DNA of 64,000 bases, from assembly GCF_900156625.1 (NCBI RefSeq), contig NZ_FTOB01000004.1, positions 434,001 through 498,000 on the forward strand. The letters are read 5' to 3'. Under the pieces are notes generated by a model. The model had not been told where the DNA came from. It was given only the letters and a program-made list of their open reading frames with translations, and searched no databases. Both the position numbers and the translations under genes were made by a program. Source of the DNA: Zobellia uliginosa (GTDB lineage: Bacteria; Bacteroidota; Bacteroidia; Flavobacteriales; Flavobacteriaceae). The stretch's first letter is position 1. Each line of letters begins with the position of its first letter. This document shows, in pieces, positions 26,273 through 36,273 of the stretch.

Positions 26273-27028
26273 TTAGATTCCTAAAGCTTGCCCACCACCA
26301 ATTTGTATGGTTTCGGCGGTAATGAATTTTGCGTCGTTGCTTGCCAGGAAAGATACTACACCGGCTACATCTTCGGGTTGACCTAATCTGCCCAGCATAA
26401 TGCTGTTGGCCCATGAAGCAAAAACTTCGGGCTTGGTAGCTTTGATCTGTGCGTGAAATGGGGTGTCTATGGTACCTGGGGATATTGCATTTACCCGAAT
26501 CCCATATTCGGCCAAATCTTTAGCCAATGCTTTGGTGATAGTGTTTACTCCCGCTTTCGAGGTTCCATAGATTCCCGCTCCGGGTCCACCAGCGGTCCAA
26601 GCTGCATTTGAAGTATAATTTATGATAGAGGCACCTTCTCCTTTTTTTAGATAAGGGATAGCCGCCCGTGAGGCAAAAAAGGTAGAATCTAGATTCAGTG
26701 CCATTACCGATCGGTAAAACTCCGTAGTCATTTCCTCAAATCTTGATCGGCCTCCTAGACCTCCGGCATTGTTTACCAGGGTGTCTATTTTGCCGTGTTT
26801 CTCACCAATTGCCTTAATATTTTTGGTGACGGCTTCCTCATTGGTAACATCAAAACTATAATATTCAGCGTCAATACCTTCTGAGGTAAGTTCCTTTACC
26901 CTTTCTGCGCCGGCTTCATCGTCTATACCATTTAAAATAACGGTATAGCCATCTTGCCCTAATCTTTTTGCTACGGCAAAACCTATTCCGCCTGTTGCTC
27001 CTGTTATTACTGCTACTTTTCTTTTCAT
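26273..27028 (-). CDS. SDR-family reductase, probable DEH reductase
   Basis: A 251-residue classical SDR with TGATGGIG near residue 9, NNAGG near 88 and the catalytic YGTSKAG segment near 152. There is no signal peptide. In alginate clusters such SDRs reduce 4-deoxy-erythro-5-hexoseulose uronate (DEH) to KDG with NAD(P)H. It lies 34 bp after the MFS carrier gene and 54 bp before kdgK, which fits the order import, reduction, phosphorylation. A second SDR gene (36431) is beside kdgF, so the exact division of labour is open. Confidence 0.82.
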   Translation of the reverse strand: MKRKVAVITGATGGIGFAVAKRLGQDGYTVILNGIDDEAGAERVKELTSEGIDAEYYSFDVTNEEAVTKNIKAIGEKHGKIDTLVNNAGGLGGRSRFEEMTTEFYRSVMALNLDSTFFASRAAIPYLKKGEGASIINYTSNAAWTAGGPGAGIYGTSKAGVNTITKALAKDLAEYGIRVNAISPGTIDTPFHAQIKATKPEVFASWANSIMLGRLGQPEDVAGVVSFLASNDAKFITAETIQIGGGQALGI

Positions 27029-27062
27029 TTGTATGTTAGTTACTGTTAATGATTTTTTTTAA

Positions 27063-28340
27063 TTAAACTGACTCAAGTTCTACGGGGCGTATCCGCTTTA
27101 TCAATCCATAGATTGATAGTATCGCTAGAGGGGCCAGTACCGCAATTACAATAAATGCGGGAGTATACGATACTGATGCTATCATTGGGATCAAAGAGTT
27201 CATAATGATGACCGAGACGGCCGCCACGGTACCGGCCAAACCGGCCAAGGTGCCCACAGAGGGTCCGCGGAACAGGTCGCTTGAAATAGTTTGGATATTA
27301 CCAATGGCAAACTGAAATCCGAAGAGTACGACGGCCACGATATAAATAAAGGTCATCGGGTTCTTTTCGGTAACGAGGAATATGATTCCCAACAAGCCTA
27401 AGAAAATCAGTGCTCCCCCGATGGTTATGGTAATCTTTCTCGCGGCATCTACCGTTTTGGTTTCCATTAATTTACCGCTGTACCAGCCACCGACAATACT
27501 TCCTGCCATACCGCCCAAATACGAGATCCAGATGGTAGATCCTATTTCTTCGATACTGAAACCGAACTTCGAGTTGAGGTAGAGGGGCATCCATCCTACA
27601 AAGAGCCACCATATCGGTTCGATGAAAAAACGGGACATGAGTACGCCCCAAGATTCCTTATAACTCAATATTTTAAGTACCGAAAGTCCTTTTTCCTTCT
27701 TCTCTGGCGAACTAAAGGCAATTTGATCGGCAAGGATGATCTTTTGTTCTTCTTCGGTGATCCAAGGGTGGTTTTCAGGCTTGGCCTTGTTGATAACCAA
27801 CCAAGGAATGACCCAAAGCAAGCCGATGGTACCGATGATGATAAAGGTGGTACGCCAGCCGAAATGCCCGTATAAATAGGCGATAAGTACCGGGGCGATA
27901 ACACTTCCTAGTGAAGCGCCCGCGTTGAAAATACCTTGTGCAATGGCCCGCTGTTTAACGGGGAACCATTCACCGTTGCTCTTTACTGCTCCTGGCCAGT
28001 TTCCGGCTTCTCCCAAGCCCAACATGGCCCTGAAGAGCGTTAATGAAACCAAACCTCTGGCGAAAGCATGGAAAATTGATGCTACGGACCACACTACAAT
28101 AGAGACCACAAACCCCATACGGGTGCCGATGATATCATAGAGTTTGCCCGATAAAAACTTACCGGCGGCATAGGTGATCATAAAAACATTGAGCATTATG
28201 GCGTAGTCGGACTCGTCCATACCCAAATCTTTACCCATTTCAGGCCACATAACACCAAAAGCGGTACGGTCTATATAGTTAATGACCGTTGCCAAACAAA
28301 TTAGGGCGATAACCCACCATCTTAAACCTTTGACTTTCAT
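27063..28340 (-). CDS. MFS hexuronate/sugar-acid transporter (ExuT-like)
   Basis: A 425-residue protein with 12 predicted helices. RWWVIALICLATVINYIDRTAFGVMWP is the typical ExuT/GudP-type start, and LGLGEAGNWPGAVKSNGEWFPVKQRAIAQGIFNAGASLGS carries the anion:cation symporter signature. Such carriers import hexuronates or their unsaturated derivatives with protons. First gene of the MFS-SDR-KdgK-PFK-Nramp run. An inverted repeat unlike the GntR operator lies about 90-110 bp upstream. Confidence 0.9.
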   Translation of the reverse strand: MKVKGLRWWVIALICLATVINYIDRTAFGVMWPEMGKDLGMDESDYAIMLNVFMITYAAGKFLSGKLYDIIGTRMGFVVSIVVWSVASIFHAFARGLVSLTLFRAMLGLGEAGNWPGAVKSNGEWFPVKQRAIAQGIFNAGASLGSVIAPVLIAYLYGHFGWRTTFIIIGTIGLLWVIPWLVINKAKPENHPWITEEEQKIILADQIAFSSPEKKEKGLSVLKILSYKESWGVLMSRFFIEPIWWLFVGWMPLYLNSKFGFSIEEIGSTIWISYLGGMAGSIVGGWYSGKLMETKTVDAARKITITIGGALIFLGLLGIIFLVTEKNPMTFIYIVAVVLFGFQFAIGNIQTISSDLFRGPSVGTLAGLAGTVAAVSVIIMNSLIPMIASVSYTPAFIVIAVLAPLAILSIYGLIKRIRPVELESV

Positions 28341-28429
28341 CTTCGTTCTTTTAAATTATTCAATGTATTTAGGCATACGAGTAACTGGCCTAGTCTTTTG
28401 GAATAGGCAACAAGCAATTCAGGATACCT

Positions 28430-28452
28430 GTATTTAAGGTACTTTTAAATAC
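28430..28452. promoter_or_regulatory. inverted repeat upstream of the MFS gene
   Basis: GTATTTAA (28430-28437) and TTAAATAC (28445-28452) are perfect 8-bp arms with a 7-nt spacer, 90 bp upstream of the MFS start. It does not resemble TTGGTTAACCAA, so a different factor may act here. AT-rich chance palindromes are possible. Confidence 0.35.
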
Positions 28453-28571
28453 GTATTATATAAATAGGATATGGTATGGGCGGCTTAGCCGTCTACCTTC
28501 ATAGGATAAGTTGTTTTTTAGTATTATTAGTCTTCCCTTCAGTATTTGAGATCAGGATAAATCGTGCACTT

Positions 28572-29300
28572 CTATCCTTTTCCAATTTTAATTTCACGGT
28601 CTTTGCCATAGATGTAATCGTACAATTTGCTAAAGTGCAATTTCATCTTTTCCTTGGCGAGTTGTGGATTTTGGTCCTTAATGGCCATATAGATGTCTTC
28701 ATGCTTTTTTACCTCAGCCAAGGCTACATCGCCATCACAAACGCGATCTTGGTCATAGGCTACGATAATCTCGGGGGTTATCAATAGCATGAGGGTGTTC
28801 ATGGTGCTGTTCTTGCTTGCCGAAGCGATCGCCAAATGAAAGAGTAAATCTTCTTCAAGGCAATCATCACCGGCTATCATTTTTGTTTTGTAGGCCTTAA
28901 AGGCTTGTTTAAGGCGTTCTAAGTCGTCCTCGGTTCTTCTGATGGCCGCTAATTTCACGGTTTTGAGTTCAAGTAAAATACGGGTTTCGACCAGTGATTT
29001 AAAATCTTGCTCTTCCAAGCTAAGAATATCGTCGATCATACCGTTCATGGCAATTTGGCCAATATTGGCGATGAAAGTCCCGCTTTGGGGTTTAGAATTC
29101 AATATGCCGTAGAACTCCAATTTTTGAATGGCTTCGCGAACGTTACTTCTACTAACACCGAACTTTTCTGAGAGAACCCGCTCTGCAGGTAGTTTATCCC
29201 CAGGTTCGAGGTTTTTGTAATTGATAAGGTCACGAATCTTGGATATGATCCCATTTTGGATATTCCTGTTTTCGTGTTTGGTCAATATTTCTAGTTTCAT
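28572..29300 (-). CDS. ausR: GntR-family (FadR/FCD subfamily) alginate repressor
   Basis: A 242-residue protein: winged helix about 15-85 (EPGDKLPAERVLSEKFGVSRSNVREAIQKLEFYGIL is the GntR signature) and an all-helical FCD ligand domain about 100-230. I recall a GntR-family repressor of alginate catabolism named AusR in Zobellia galactanivorans, and both position and family fit; the symbol rests on that memory. FadR-type proteins recognise TnGTnnnACnA-like palindromes, matching the TTGGTTAACCAA sites at four promoters here, including its own 19-43 bp upstream. A DEH- or KDG-like effector is inferred. Confidence 0.88.
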   Translation of the reverse strand: MKLEILTKHENRNIQNGIISKIRDLINYKNLEPGDKLPAERVLSEKFGVSRSNVREAIQKLEFYGILNSKPQSGTFIANIGQIAMNGMIDDILSLEEQDFKSLVETRILLELKTVKLAAIRRTEDDLERLKQAFKAYKTKMIAGDDCLEEDLLFHLAIASASKNSTMNTLMLLITPEIIVAYDQDRVCDGDVALAEVKKHEDIYMAIKDQNPQLAKEKMKLHFSKLYDYIYGKDREIKIGKG

Positions 29301-29313
29301 AGCGTAAGCGGTT

Positions 29314-29343
29314 CAAAATTGGTTAACCAGATTGGTTTGTTAA
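29314..29343. promoter_or_regulatory. GntR (AusR) operator at the regulator's own promoter
   Basis: TTGGTTAACCAG (29319-29330) and the weaker TTGGTTTGTTAA (29332-29343) start exactly 13 bp apart. A near-consensus -7 box on the minus strand (CAATTTTG, complement of 29314-29321) overlaps the first copy, about 14 bp before the start codon. This predicts negative autoregulation and a very short leader. Confidence 0.8.
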
Positions 29344-29431
29344 AATTATAAAAAAATAATCTACTAAAAAAGTATTTTTTGTTTAATAAAAATCAGCTTT
29401 TATGGGGTGTTGAAGCGATTTTTGAATTTTA

Positions 29432-29454
29432 CCGACCCGTGGTGAGCGGGTCGG
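29432..29454 (-). terminator. hairpin after the PL7 gene
   Basis: CCGACCCG (29432-29439) and CGGGTCGG (29447-29454) form an 8-bp GC-rich stem downstream of the susC-susD-PKD-PL7 operon. The following T content is weak, so it may be a terminator or an mRNA-stabilising end. Confidence 0.55.
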
Positions 29455-29540
29455 CAAAATTACTGCCAATCTAACTCAAAACAACATAATTTTAATTCTT
29501 ATTTTATGTAGTAGGTATTTCGTTTTTATAGAAAAACCAA

Positions 29541-30461
29541 CTAGTGTGCAACTTCTAAATCGTAAAATTTCACCTTGGCGTAACTCCCTTCATCCTTACT
29601 TTGAAAGTAGTTTCCTGCCTTGAAGTAATTTTCGAAGATTCCCCACCTTTTGATATTGACATCATCATAGACCGCATATTCCGTATTGTTCATAATGACT
29701 ACCAGTTTCCCTTTGGAAACCTTGACCTCAAGTTTGAACTTTTTAAATCCAACATAGTCAGGGAAGGTATATCCCTCATCGTCGCCCCAGGCTTCTTCGT
29801 GTAAAATTTCTTGATCTGAAGCGCTTTTGTTCTTCAGTACCTTGGTCTTTACCCGCACATAGCCTTTGTCCCAATATATTTTTAGAATGGGCGGGGCATT
29901 GTTGTCTTTTGCCCCAATGCGCTCTTTTTGCTCGTTGGTCAATCGGCCATGGATTTGCATGATAATGGTTCGATGGTACTTGCCACTGGTGTCTTTGGTG
30001 ATTTCATCTACCGCCAAAGTTCCCTTCATCCTTCCTCCTTGTTCAAATGTCCAATTTACATTGTTGTCACCAGGTACCATTTGCTCGCGTAGCTCGCTTC
30101 TTGAATACTTGGTGTTGGCCGTAGTTGAATTCGGAAAAGCATAAAATACCACTGAACCATCGGTGGAATCATTATAGAAATAGGGACGTACGACTTCATT
30201 CGTAGCATAGTCCAGAATTTCGGGAGGCTCAACTTCTGTTGGTTTTCCAACAGGAAGGGTAAGCTTCCAATGACTCAGGTCTATTTTGGGTAACTTATAT
30301 TTCTTGATATCGACACTCTCGGTTTCCGGGGTGTCTATATTCGCATAGGGCCCATCTTGATTTGCCGCAACTGCCAAGTCATTACTGTCTTGGCAGTTTC
30401 CGGCAGAAACCAAAACTAAACTCAAATAACAAGCTCTAAAAAAGTTGCTTAAAAACTGCAT
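29541..30461 (-). CDS. alyA2: PL7 alginate lyase
   Basis: A 306-residue secreted protein with signal peptide and Cys23 near its end (a weak lipobox, AGNC). The PL7 jelly-roll domain spans about 60-306 with the three hallmark strands: RSELRE (121-126), QIH (169-171) and YFKAGNYFQ (279-287). R121, H171 and Y285 are the expected catalytic-site residues. QIH rather than QVH is usually linked to activity on guluronate. It depolymerises alginate by beta-elimination, probably at the cell surface. Last gene of the susC operon, 8 bp after the PKD gene. The symbol follows my memory of the Zobellia locus. Confidence 0.92.
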   Translation of the reverse strand: MQFLSNFFRACYLSLVLVSAGNCQDSNDLAVAANQDGPYANIDTPETESVDIKKYKLPKIDLSHWKLTLPVGKPTEVEPPEILDYATNEVVRPYFYNDSTDGSVVFYAFPNSTTANTKYSRSELREQMVPGDNNVNWTFEQGGRMKGTLAVDEITKDTSGKYHRTIIMQIHGRLTNEQKERIGAKDNNAPPILKIYWDKGYVRVKTKVLKNKSASDQEILHEEAWGDDEGYTFPDYVGFKKFKLEVKVSKGKLVVIMNNTEYAVYDDVNIKRWGIFENYFKAGNYFQSKDEGSYAKVKFYDLEVAH

Positions 30462-30469
30462 TTTTTTCT

Positions 30470-31351
30470 TTAAGGTTGTTCTTCTACCGGAGCAATGGCA
30501 ACATTATCCAAGTAGGAATCCTTTGCGTTACCGTCGTGGTCGAACAAAATGCTTATCTCACCATTGGCACCTGTTTCGAAGGCTACCGTAAGCGTGTTAA
30601 AGTTGCCTTTGCCTTCATTTACGGTTCCTGATTCTTGAGCCAATAAGGTAGCGTCGGCAAACTCACTGAAATTACCCAGTTGTCCATCGATAACACTTGC
30701 CCGAACACTGTCTCCGTCGGCTTGCAATGCATATCTGGCGGTCAAGACATATTTGGTGTTCGGTGAAACTTTAACGGCTTGATAGGTGACACGGTTATTA
30801 TCGCTTCCAGAGGGGTATTTGGCACCTCTTGTATCAGCCTCCCCGTCACTGGTGGTTTGGTGAATGGTCGCCCCTTCAATTCTCCAACAATCCCTACTGT
30901 CAAGACAACTGTCATCAACACCGTCATCAAAAGCGGCTCCGCCAATTTTTGGTGTGATGGCCAATGGTACCTCGGGCTCAATAACTTCGATGGTTTGTGA
31001 AACCGTACTTGACACACCTAACTTATCGGTTGCGGTCAAGGTAACCGTGTAGGTTCCTTCATCTGGGTAGGTATTGGTGCCATCTACATCGGTAGATGTA
31101 TTACCGTCACCAAAATCCCATACATAATCGGTGGCACTATTGGAGTTGTTACCAAAGGTAAACGTCAGGAAGTCATCGGTCGGCGAGATTGAAAAACTTG
31201 CCGATGGAGGGGTCAGGTCAGCCTTTGAATTTGCTTCGGGCAGTTCGTACTCGAAGGTGTCTTCACAAGCAATACCGGATAGAATTACGACGAGCGATAG
31301 AAATCCGTAGTACTTGTTTTTCAATATTTCGATATTTAAAATATGTTTCAT
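30470..31351 (-). CDS. PKD-domain surface glycan-binding lipoprotein
   Basis: A 293-residue lipoprotein (lipobox ending SGIAC, Cys29). A PKD domain lies about 48-130 (YVWDFGDGNTSTDVDG is the core motif). The C-terminal part (about 150-290) is a beta-sandwich-like region resembling a carbohydrate-binding module (YLDNVAIAP near the end). Between susD and the PL7 gene, it fits the role of a surface glycan-binding protein that captures alginate chains for the SusCD complex. Binding specificity is inferred from position only. Confidence 0.82.
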   Translation of the reverse strand: MKHILNIEILKNKYYGFLSLVVILSGIACEDTFEYELPEANSKADLTPPSASFSISPTDDFLTFTFGNNSNSATDYVWDFGDGNTSTDVDGTNTYPDEGTYTVTLTATDKLGVSSTVSQTIEVIEPEVPLAITPKIGGAAFDDGVDDSCLDSRDCWRIEGATIHQTTSDGEADTRGAKYPSGSDNNRVTYQAVKVSPNTKYVLTARYALQADGDSVRASVIDGQLGNFSEFADATLLAQESGTVNEGKGNFNTLTVAFETGANGEISILFDHDGNAKDSYLDNVAIAPVEEQP

Positions 31352-31381
31352 TTTTTACAGTTTTTATGGTAAACCAAGTGA

Positions 31382-32812
31382 TTAGTATCCCGGATTTTGA
31401 CTCATTGATCCGTTGCTCAGGTTAATCTCGTTTTGCGGAATAGGCAGTAACAAGTCGGTTGAAGAATACCCAAGGTTATTAGCTGAGGAGAAGGCGGAAA
31501 AAACCGATTCCGCTTGACCAAATCGAAGCAAATCGAAGAAGCGATGATTCTCGAAGGCTAATTCGACCCTTCTTTCCAACAACAAATCTTCTTTTGTAAC
31601 TTCGGTAACCGCGTCGGTAAGCCCCGCTCTGTTGCGTACAGCCTGAAACGAGGCCAAAGCTTTTGAAGCGGTAGTACTGGCACCACCGGCCATAATGGCT
31701 TCTACATGGAGAAGAAGTACATCGGCGTATCGGATTACGATCCAATCGTTGCCCGCAAGTGTCGGGTCGCTATCAAAGCTTTTTCCATTCGAACCGCCAT
31801 CTTCGCCGTTCGGAAGGTATTTGGTTACCTGATACTGACCTACCTGTGAAGGGTCCGGCCTATATGAGACTGCGGTCCTGTCACCCCCAAATTCATCTAA
31901 TACGGCAACGGCCTCACTGGTTACATAGTTAACCCCTGAAGTTCTACCTACACCGTTCAACCATTCGGCCGAAAAGTTTTGACTGTCTGAACTTAGGTTT
32001 GGAAGGTAGCCTATCGAGAAGATAACTTCATTGTTTTCTTCGTTGTAAAATACATCTCCAAAGTCGGGCTCTAGGGAATAGCCTGAAGCCATAACACTTT
32101 CCAATAGGGTTTGGGCTTCTGAATAGTTTTCTCCCAAGGTCAAGTATACTTTTGCCAATAGGGTCTGTGCAGCAGCTTTGGACGCTCTAGTGCGGTAGGT
32201 GTTGTCTAGCCCGTTAACTGCAGTAGACAAGTCGCTCTTGATAAAGTCATATATAGACGATGCGGCAACACGGGCAAATTGAACATCGGTTTCCAAAGGT
32301 CCGACTACTCTATCTATCAAAGGAACATCGCCATAGAGGCGCACTAAATTGAAATAGGCATAGGCTCTAACGAATTTAGCTTCGGCTTCATATGATGCTT
32401 TAGTCGCTGCGTTTTCTATTACATCAAGATTGTCCAATACTACATTGGCCCTATAGATGATGTTGTAATAGCTCTCGTAATAATTGGCAATAATACCGTT
32501 GTTCGGTGTTATGTTATAACTTTCGAACTGCGCTGCTTCACCCTCGCTACTTTTGGTACGGGTATTGTCGCTCCGCATTTCGGTGATGTAGAATTCGTAT
32601 TGAATGCCATGTCTGTCATCGGGATCCGTCGAATTTACTCCTTGAATACCGTCATACATGTTGATCAAAGCGGTTTCTAGTTCTTCTTCCGTAGAGAAGT
32701 AGGTTTCCGAAGATACCCCTGATGTTGGTGCGGGAGACAAGAAGTCCTTTTCGCAGGCCGTAAAGGATACGACTACCACCAGAAGCATCGTTATTAGTTT
32801 GAATTGTTTCAT
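31382..32812 (-). CDS. susD: SusD-like surface glycan-binding lipoprotein
   Basis: A 476-residue RagB/SusD protein with lipobox SFTAC (Cys20). It has the helical TPR-type scaffold, the family motifs ALINMYDGIQG near residue 48 and ALASFQAVRNRAGL near 388, and the typical C-terminus LLPIPQNEINLSNGSMSQNPGY. It caps the SusC barrel and delivers alginate oligosaccharides. It starts 33 bp after susC, in the same operon. Confidence 0.95.
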   Translation of the reverse strand: MKQFKLITMLLVVVVSFTACEKDFLSPAPTSGVSSETYFSTEEELETALINMYDGIQGVNSTDPDDRHGIQYEFYITEMRSDNTRTKSSEGEAAQFESYNITPNNGIIANYYESYYNIIYRANVVLDNLDVIENAATKASYEAEAKFVRAYAYFNLVRLYGDVPLIDRVVGPLETDVQFARVAASSIYDFIKSDLSTAVNGLDNTYRTRASKAAAQTLLAKVYLTLGENYSEAQTLLESVMASGYSLEPDFGDVFYNEENNEVIFSIGYLPNLSSDSQNFSAEWLNGVGRTSGVNYVTSEAVAVLDEFGGDRTAVSYRPDPSQVGQYQVTKYLPNGEDGGSNGKSFDSDPTLAGNDWIVIRYADVLLLHVEAIMAGGASTTASKALASFQAVRNRAGLTDAVTEVTKEDLLLERRVELAFENHRFFDLLRFGQAESVFSAFSSANNLGYSSTDLLLPIPQNEINLSNGSMSQNPGY

Positions 32813-32845
32813 AATATATCGTGAATTTTGTTTATACTGTTCTGA

Positions 32846-35800
32846 TTAAAAATCAAGGTTAAGTCCTATAGAAATCGTTCTATATATAGGGGAACCTGCC
32901 CTTTGGTAACCGTAAGATGTCGGACTTGTCCTATCTATGGATTCAGGATTGAAACCTGTATAGTCATCTGCCGTCTTATACATAAGGTTTTGGCCAGTAG
33001 CATATATCCTTAAACCAGACACACCATAATCGCTCAAAACGTCTTTTGGGAAGTTGTATCCAATATTTACGTTTCTCAATGCTAGGTACGAAGCGTCTTG
33101 AATAATATCATCGGTGAATATTTTTTCTTTGATAAATTCTTGGTTAGGAGTTGTTTCAGGATTGAAATCTTGGGAAGAATTAAAATGGTTGAACAGGTAC
33201 TGGTCTCCCATGTTTCTGATTTCGGCACCATGTGAACCTTGGAACATAAAACTAAAATCGAACTTGCCAAGATTGAACTCGTTGGTGAAACTCCAGACCA
33301 ATTCTGGATATGGGTCTCCTAAAGCAGCTTTGTCTTCATCATCAATAATACCATCGCCATTTAAATCTTTTACGTAAACATCTTGGGCTTCGCCACCTAC
33401 GGGGTGGAAAGCATCGTTCAAGTATTCAAGCGGAATGTCTTTGTCGACGACCCAGCCATAGAATGTGGAAATCGGTTGTCCTTCAAGGTTGATCCACTCT
33501 GCTGCCCTCTTAGAGTCTACATTTGTAATTTGACCGTTAGAGTCGGCGAAATCGACCAAAGTGTTCTTGTTCGTTGAAGCGATGATCGTCGAGGCCCACC
33601 TGAAGTTTTCTGTAGCAATGTTCTTTGTTCTCAGTTCAATTTCATAACCTTCGTTTTTGACTTCACCCAAATTAACAAGGGCACTGTTGAAACCTGTAGT
33701 TACTGAAATTGGATTGTTCAATAATAGTTGGTCACTGGTTCGTTGGTAATAATCAACGGACCCCGATACTCTATTGTTGAAAAAGCCGAAATCCAGACCA
33801 GGGTTGAATTCTCTCAAACGCTCCCATTGAAGTCCCGCATTGGCTATGTTCAGAGGGTTAAAGCCCGCTTGTAATGAACCGTCTACCGAATAGGTCGTTG
33901 AGCCTAAAAGGGCCAAGTAGGGGTAGTTGTCTACCAAAATATTACCTGTGCTCAAAGAACTTGTACTACTACTGGTATCGGGATCAACACTACCTACGTT
34001 GAGCAAATCGTTTCCTGTTAGACCGTAACTGGCCCTCAATTTAAAAGTGCTTACGATATCACTATCCTGTAAAAAGTTTTCCTTGGCAACGTTCCAACCA
34101 ATGGAAGCAGCGGTGAAATTACCGTATTTGAAATCTTGACCGAAGATAGAGCTACCGTCCCTTCTATAGCTAAATGAGGCTAGGTATTTATCGTCATAGG
34201 CATAGTTCAGTCTGGAAACGTATGATAGGCCGTTCTTTTCCCATTCAAAGGCATCTGCATTTGAAATGGTCGTAGCGTTGGTGATTTGCTTAACGGCATC
34301 GGAAGTATAACCGGTTCCGCTAATTTGTGAATAAAACGATTTTTTCGTTTCGGCGGTTACCCCTAAAATTACACTTAGATCATGCTTGCCGAAACTCTTG
34401 TTAAAGGATAGGAAGTTGTCGGTAATAAGATAGATCTCTTTTTGTGAATATTCATCCATTGAGGCACCGGCGGCACCGTTTCTGCTGGATAGGGTACCTT
34501 GCCACCTTGTCCTTTTGGTGTCTTGGTACGAACCGGAAAGGGTAGATCGGAAACTTAAACCGTCAATGATGTTGTAATTACCGTAAACGCTACCGAACAT
34601 TTTGAATTTTTTGTCGTAACGTTCGCGCTCCAATACTTTGGCCGCTGGGTTGGCGTTCGATGTGTTACTGATGCTTACCCCGCCAGAATCTGCAGGGGCA
34701 CCTGCATCTAGGTCGTAACCATCAAAATGATATTGTTGCGCGTAATCACCGACCTTAATATCGGCCCATGCCCCATTATCTTGAACCCTGTTTACGAATT
34801 GAATCGTATTTTCATCATGATAGAGAGGCAGCCAATTGGTCTGTCTTAATATATCGTGGGTACTTCCATCAAACCTTCTTCTGTTGGTGTAAGAAGGGGT
34901 AAAGTTTACACCAAAGGAAAACTTATCGTTTATTTTGGTATCTACTTTAAGTCTTAATCCGTATTTTTTGAAATCGTCGGTAATTAAGACACCTTCGTCA
35001 TGTGAGTAGTTAAGGGCGGTGCTATACTTGGTTTTTTCACTTCCACCGCGAGCCGATAGGGAATGACTGGTAATGGTACCACCATCAAAAATGACATCTT
35101 GCCAAGAACGGTCAACACCTATGAGTTGTTTGTATTTCGTTCTGTCGGATAATGAGCCGGTGGCGGCCAATTGGGCTTGTGCTGTTTCTTCTATTGAAAA
35201 GGTATAGGCTTCACTATGTCTGGCTTCTTTAAAACCGGTATAGGTACTATAGTTGATACGGGTCTTACCTTCAACACCACCTTTTGTGGTTATCATGATA
35301 ATACCGTTGGCACCTTTTGAACCGTAAATGGCAGATGATGCTGCATCCTTTAAAATCTCGAAAGACTCTACATCGTTCATGTTCAATGAACCTAGGAAGT
35401 CTGAACTTACAATTACACCATCGACAACGACCAATGGGGTAGAGTCACCGGCCATAGAGCCTACACCCCTGATATTTATGGTAGGAGCGGCTCCGGCTTC
35501 GCCATCGGTGGCTTGGATATTTACCCCCGATACCTGCCCGACCAAGGCGTCATCGACACGGGCTACTGCTATTTGATCGAGGTTTTCGTTGACTACTTTT
35601 GAGATCGAACCGGTCAAATGTGATTTCTTTTGGGTTCCCCCATAACCAATAACCACTACCTCGTCTAATTGTTTGGCGTCTTCGGCCATGGTTATATTTA
35701 ACTCGGTCTGACCCGTTATGGGTATGGTTTGTGTAACGTAGCCGATGTATGAAAATTGAAGAATATCGCCTTCTGAAACGTTTATTTGAAATAATCCGTC

Positions 35801-35971
35801 AAAATCTGTTGAGGTGCCTTTGGTTGTATTGGCGATTATGACGTTAACTCCCGGTATTGGAACATTGTCCGCATCGGAAACCGTGCCTGACAGTGTGTAA
35901 CCGTCTTGGGCAAATAGCGATATATTGAGACACAATAATGCTATTAGTGTGAGTTGAGTTTTTAAATTCAT
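32846..35971 (-). CDS. susC: SusC/RagA-type TonB-dependent outer-membrane transporter
   Basis: A 1041-residue protein: signal peptide (1-21, SLFAQ), carboxypeptidase-like beta-sandwich (about 25-105), plug domain (about 115-230, with the SusC signature AIYGSKGANGIIMITTKGG) and a C-terminal beta-barrel ending SIGLNLDF. It imports alginate oligomers across the outer membrane with energy from TonB. First gene of susC-susD-PKD-PL7. The predicted promoter and operator are some 330 bp upstream, so the mRNA leader is unusually long. Confidence 0.96.
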   Translation of the reverse strand: MNLKTQLTLIALLCLNISLFAQDGYTLSGTVSDADNVPIPGVNVIIANTTKGTSTDFDGLFQINVSEGDILQFSYIGYVTQTIPITGQTELNITMAEDAKQLDEVVVIGYGGTQKKSHLTGSISKVVNENLDQIAVARVDDALVGQVSGVNIQATDGEAGAAPTINIRGVGSMAGDSTPLVVVDGVIVSSDFLGSLNMNDVESFEILKDAASSAIYGSKGANGIIMITTKGGVEGKTRINYSTYTGFKEARHSEAYTFSIEETAQAQLAATGSLSDRTKYKQLIGVDRSWQDVIFDGGTITSHSLSARGGSEKTKYSTALNYSHDEGVLITDDFKKYGLRLKVDTKINDKFSFGVNFTPSYTNRRRFDGSTHDILRQTNWLPLYHDENTIQFVNRVQDNGAWADIKVGDYAQQYHFDGYDLDAGAPADSGGVSISNTSNANPAAKVLERERYDKKFKMFGSVYGNYNIIDGLSFRSTLSGSYQDTKRTRWQGTLSSRNGAAGASMDEYSQKEIYLITDNFLSFNKSFGKHDLSVILGVTAETKKSFYSQISGTGYTSDAVKQITNATTISNADAFEWEKNGLSYVSRLNYAYDDKYLASFSYRRDGSSIFGQDFKYGNFTAASIGWNVAKENFLQDSDIVSTFKLRASYGLTGNDLLNVGSVDPDTSSSTSSLSTGNILVDNYPYLALLGSTTYSVDGSLQAGFNPLNIANAGLQWERLREFNPGLDFGFFNNRVSGSVDYYQRTSDQLLLNNPISVTTGFNSALVNLGEVKNEGYEIELRTKNIATENFRWASTIIASTNKNTLVDFADSNGQITNVDSKRAAEWINLEGQPISTFYGWVVDKDIPLEYLNDAFHPVGGEAQDVYVKDLNGDGIIDDEDKAALGDPYPELVWSFTNEFNLGKFDFSFMFQGSHGAEIRNMGDQYLFNHFNSSQDFNPETTPNQEFIKEKIFTDDIIQDASYLALRNVNIGYNFPKDVLSDYGVSGLRIYATGQNLMYKTADDYTGFNPESIDRTSPTSYGYQRAGSPIYRTISIGLNLDF

Positions 35972-36173
35972 TTGTAATAATGTTAAGTTAGTAATGTTTA
36001 TCGGTTAAGGTCCGATACCTAAATGAGATTGTGTGGAATCGCATTTGTTCTTCAACTTACTAGTGCACGTTACTCATTAATGTCCCTGAATTTTGTACTT
36101 TTGTAATGAGCGTGTATAGTAAAGTGTACATGTTCTTAGTATTACTTCCCTTCAGAATGAAGTAAATTTTTTT

Positions 36174-36204
36174 AAAAGGATGGGCGTGCACCCATCCTTT
36201 TTTT
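36174..36204. terminator. strong hairpin within the susC leader
   Basis: AAAGGATGGG (36175-36184) and CCCATCCTTT (36191-36200) form a perfect 10-bp stem. The T-run is longest on the plus strand; on the minus strand TTTT follows the stem. It lies between the susC operator/promoter and the susC start, so it could terminate read-through from the PL17-kdgF-SDR operon or attenuate susC transcription. Confidence 0.7.
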
Positions 36205-36273
36205 ATTGAAAATAGGCTATGGTATCATTAGTGTTTTTCTTTTATTAGTATTAGCATTTTCTTCAAGTTTTAA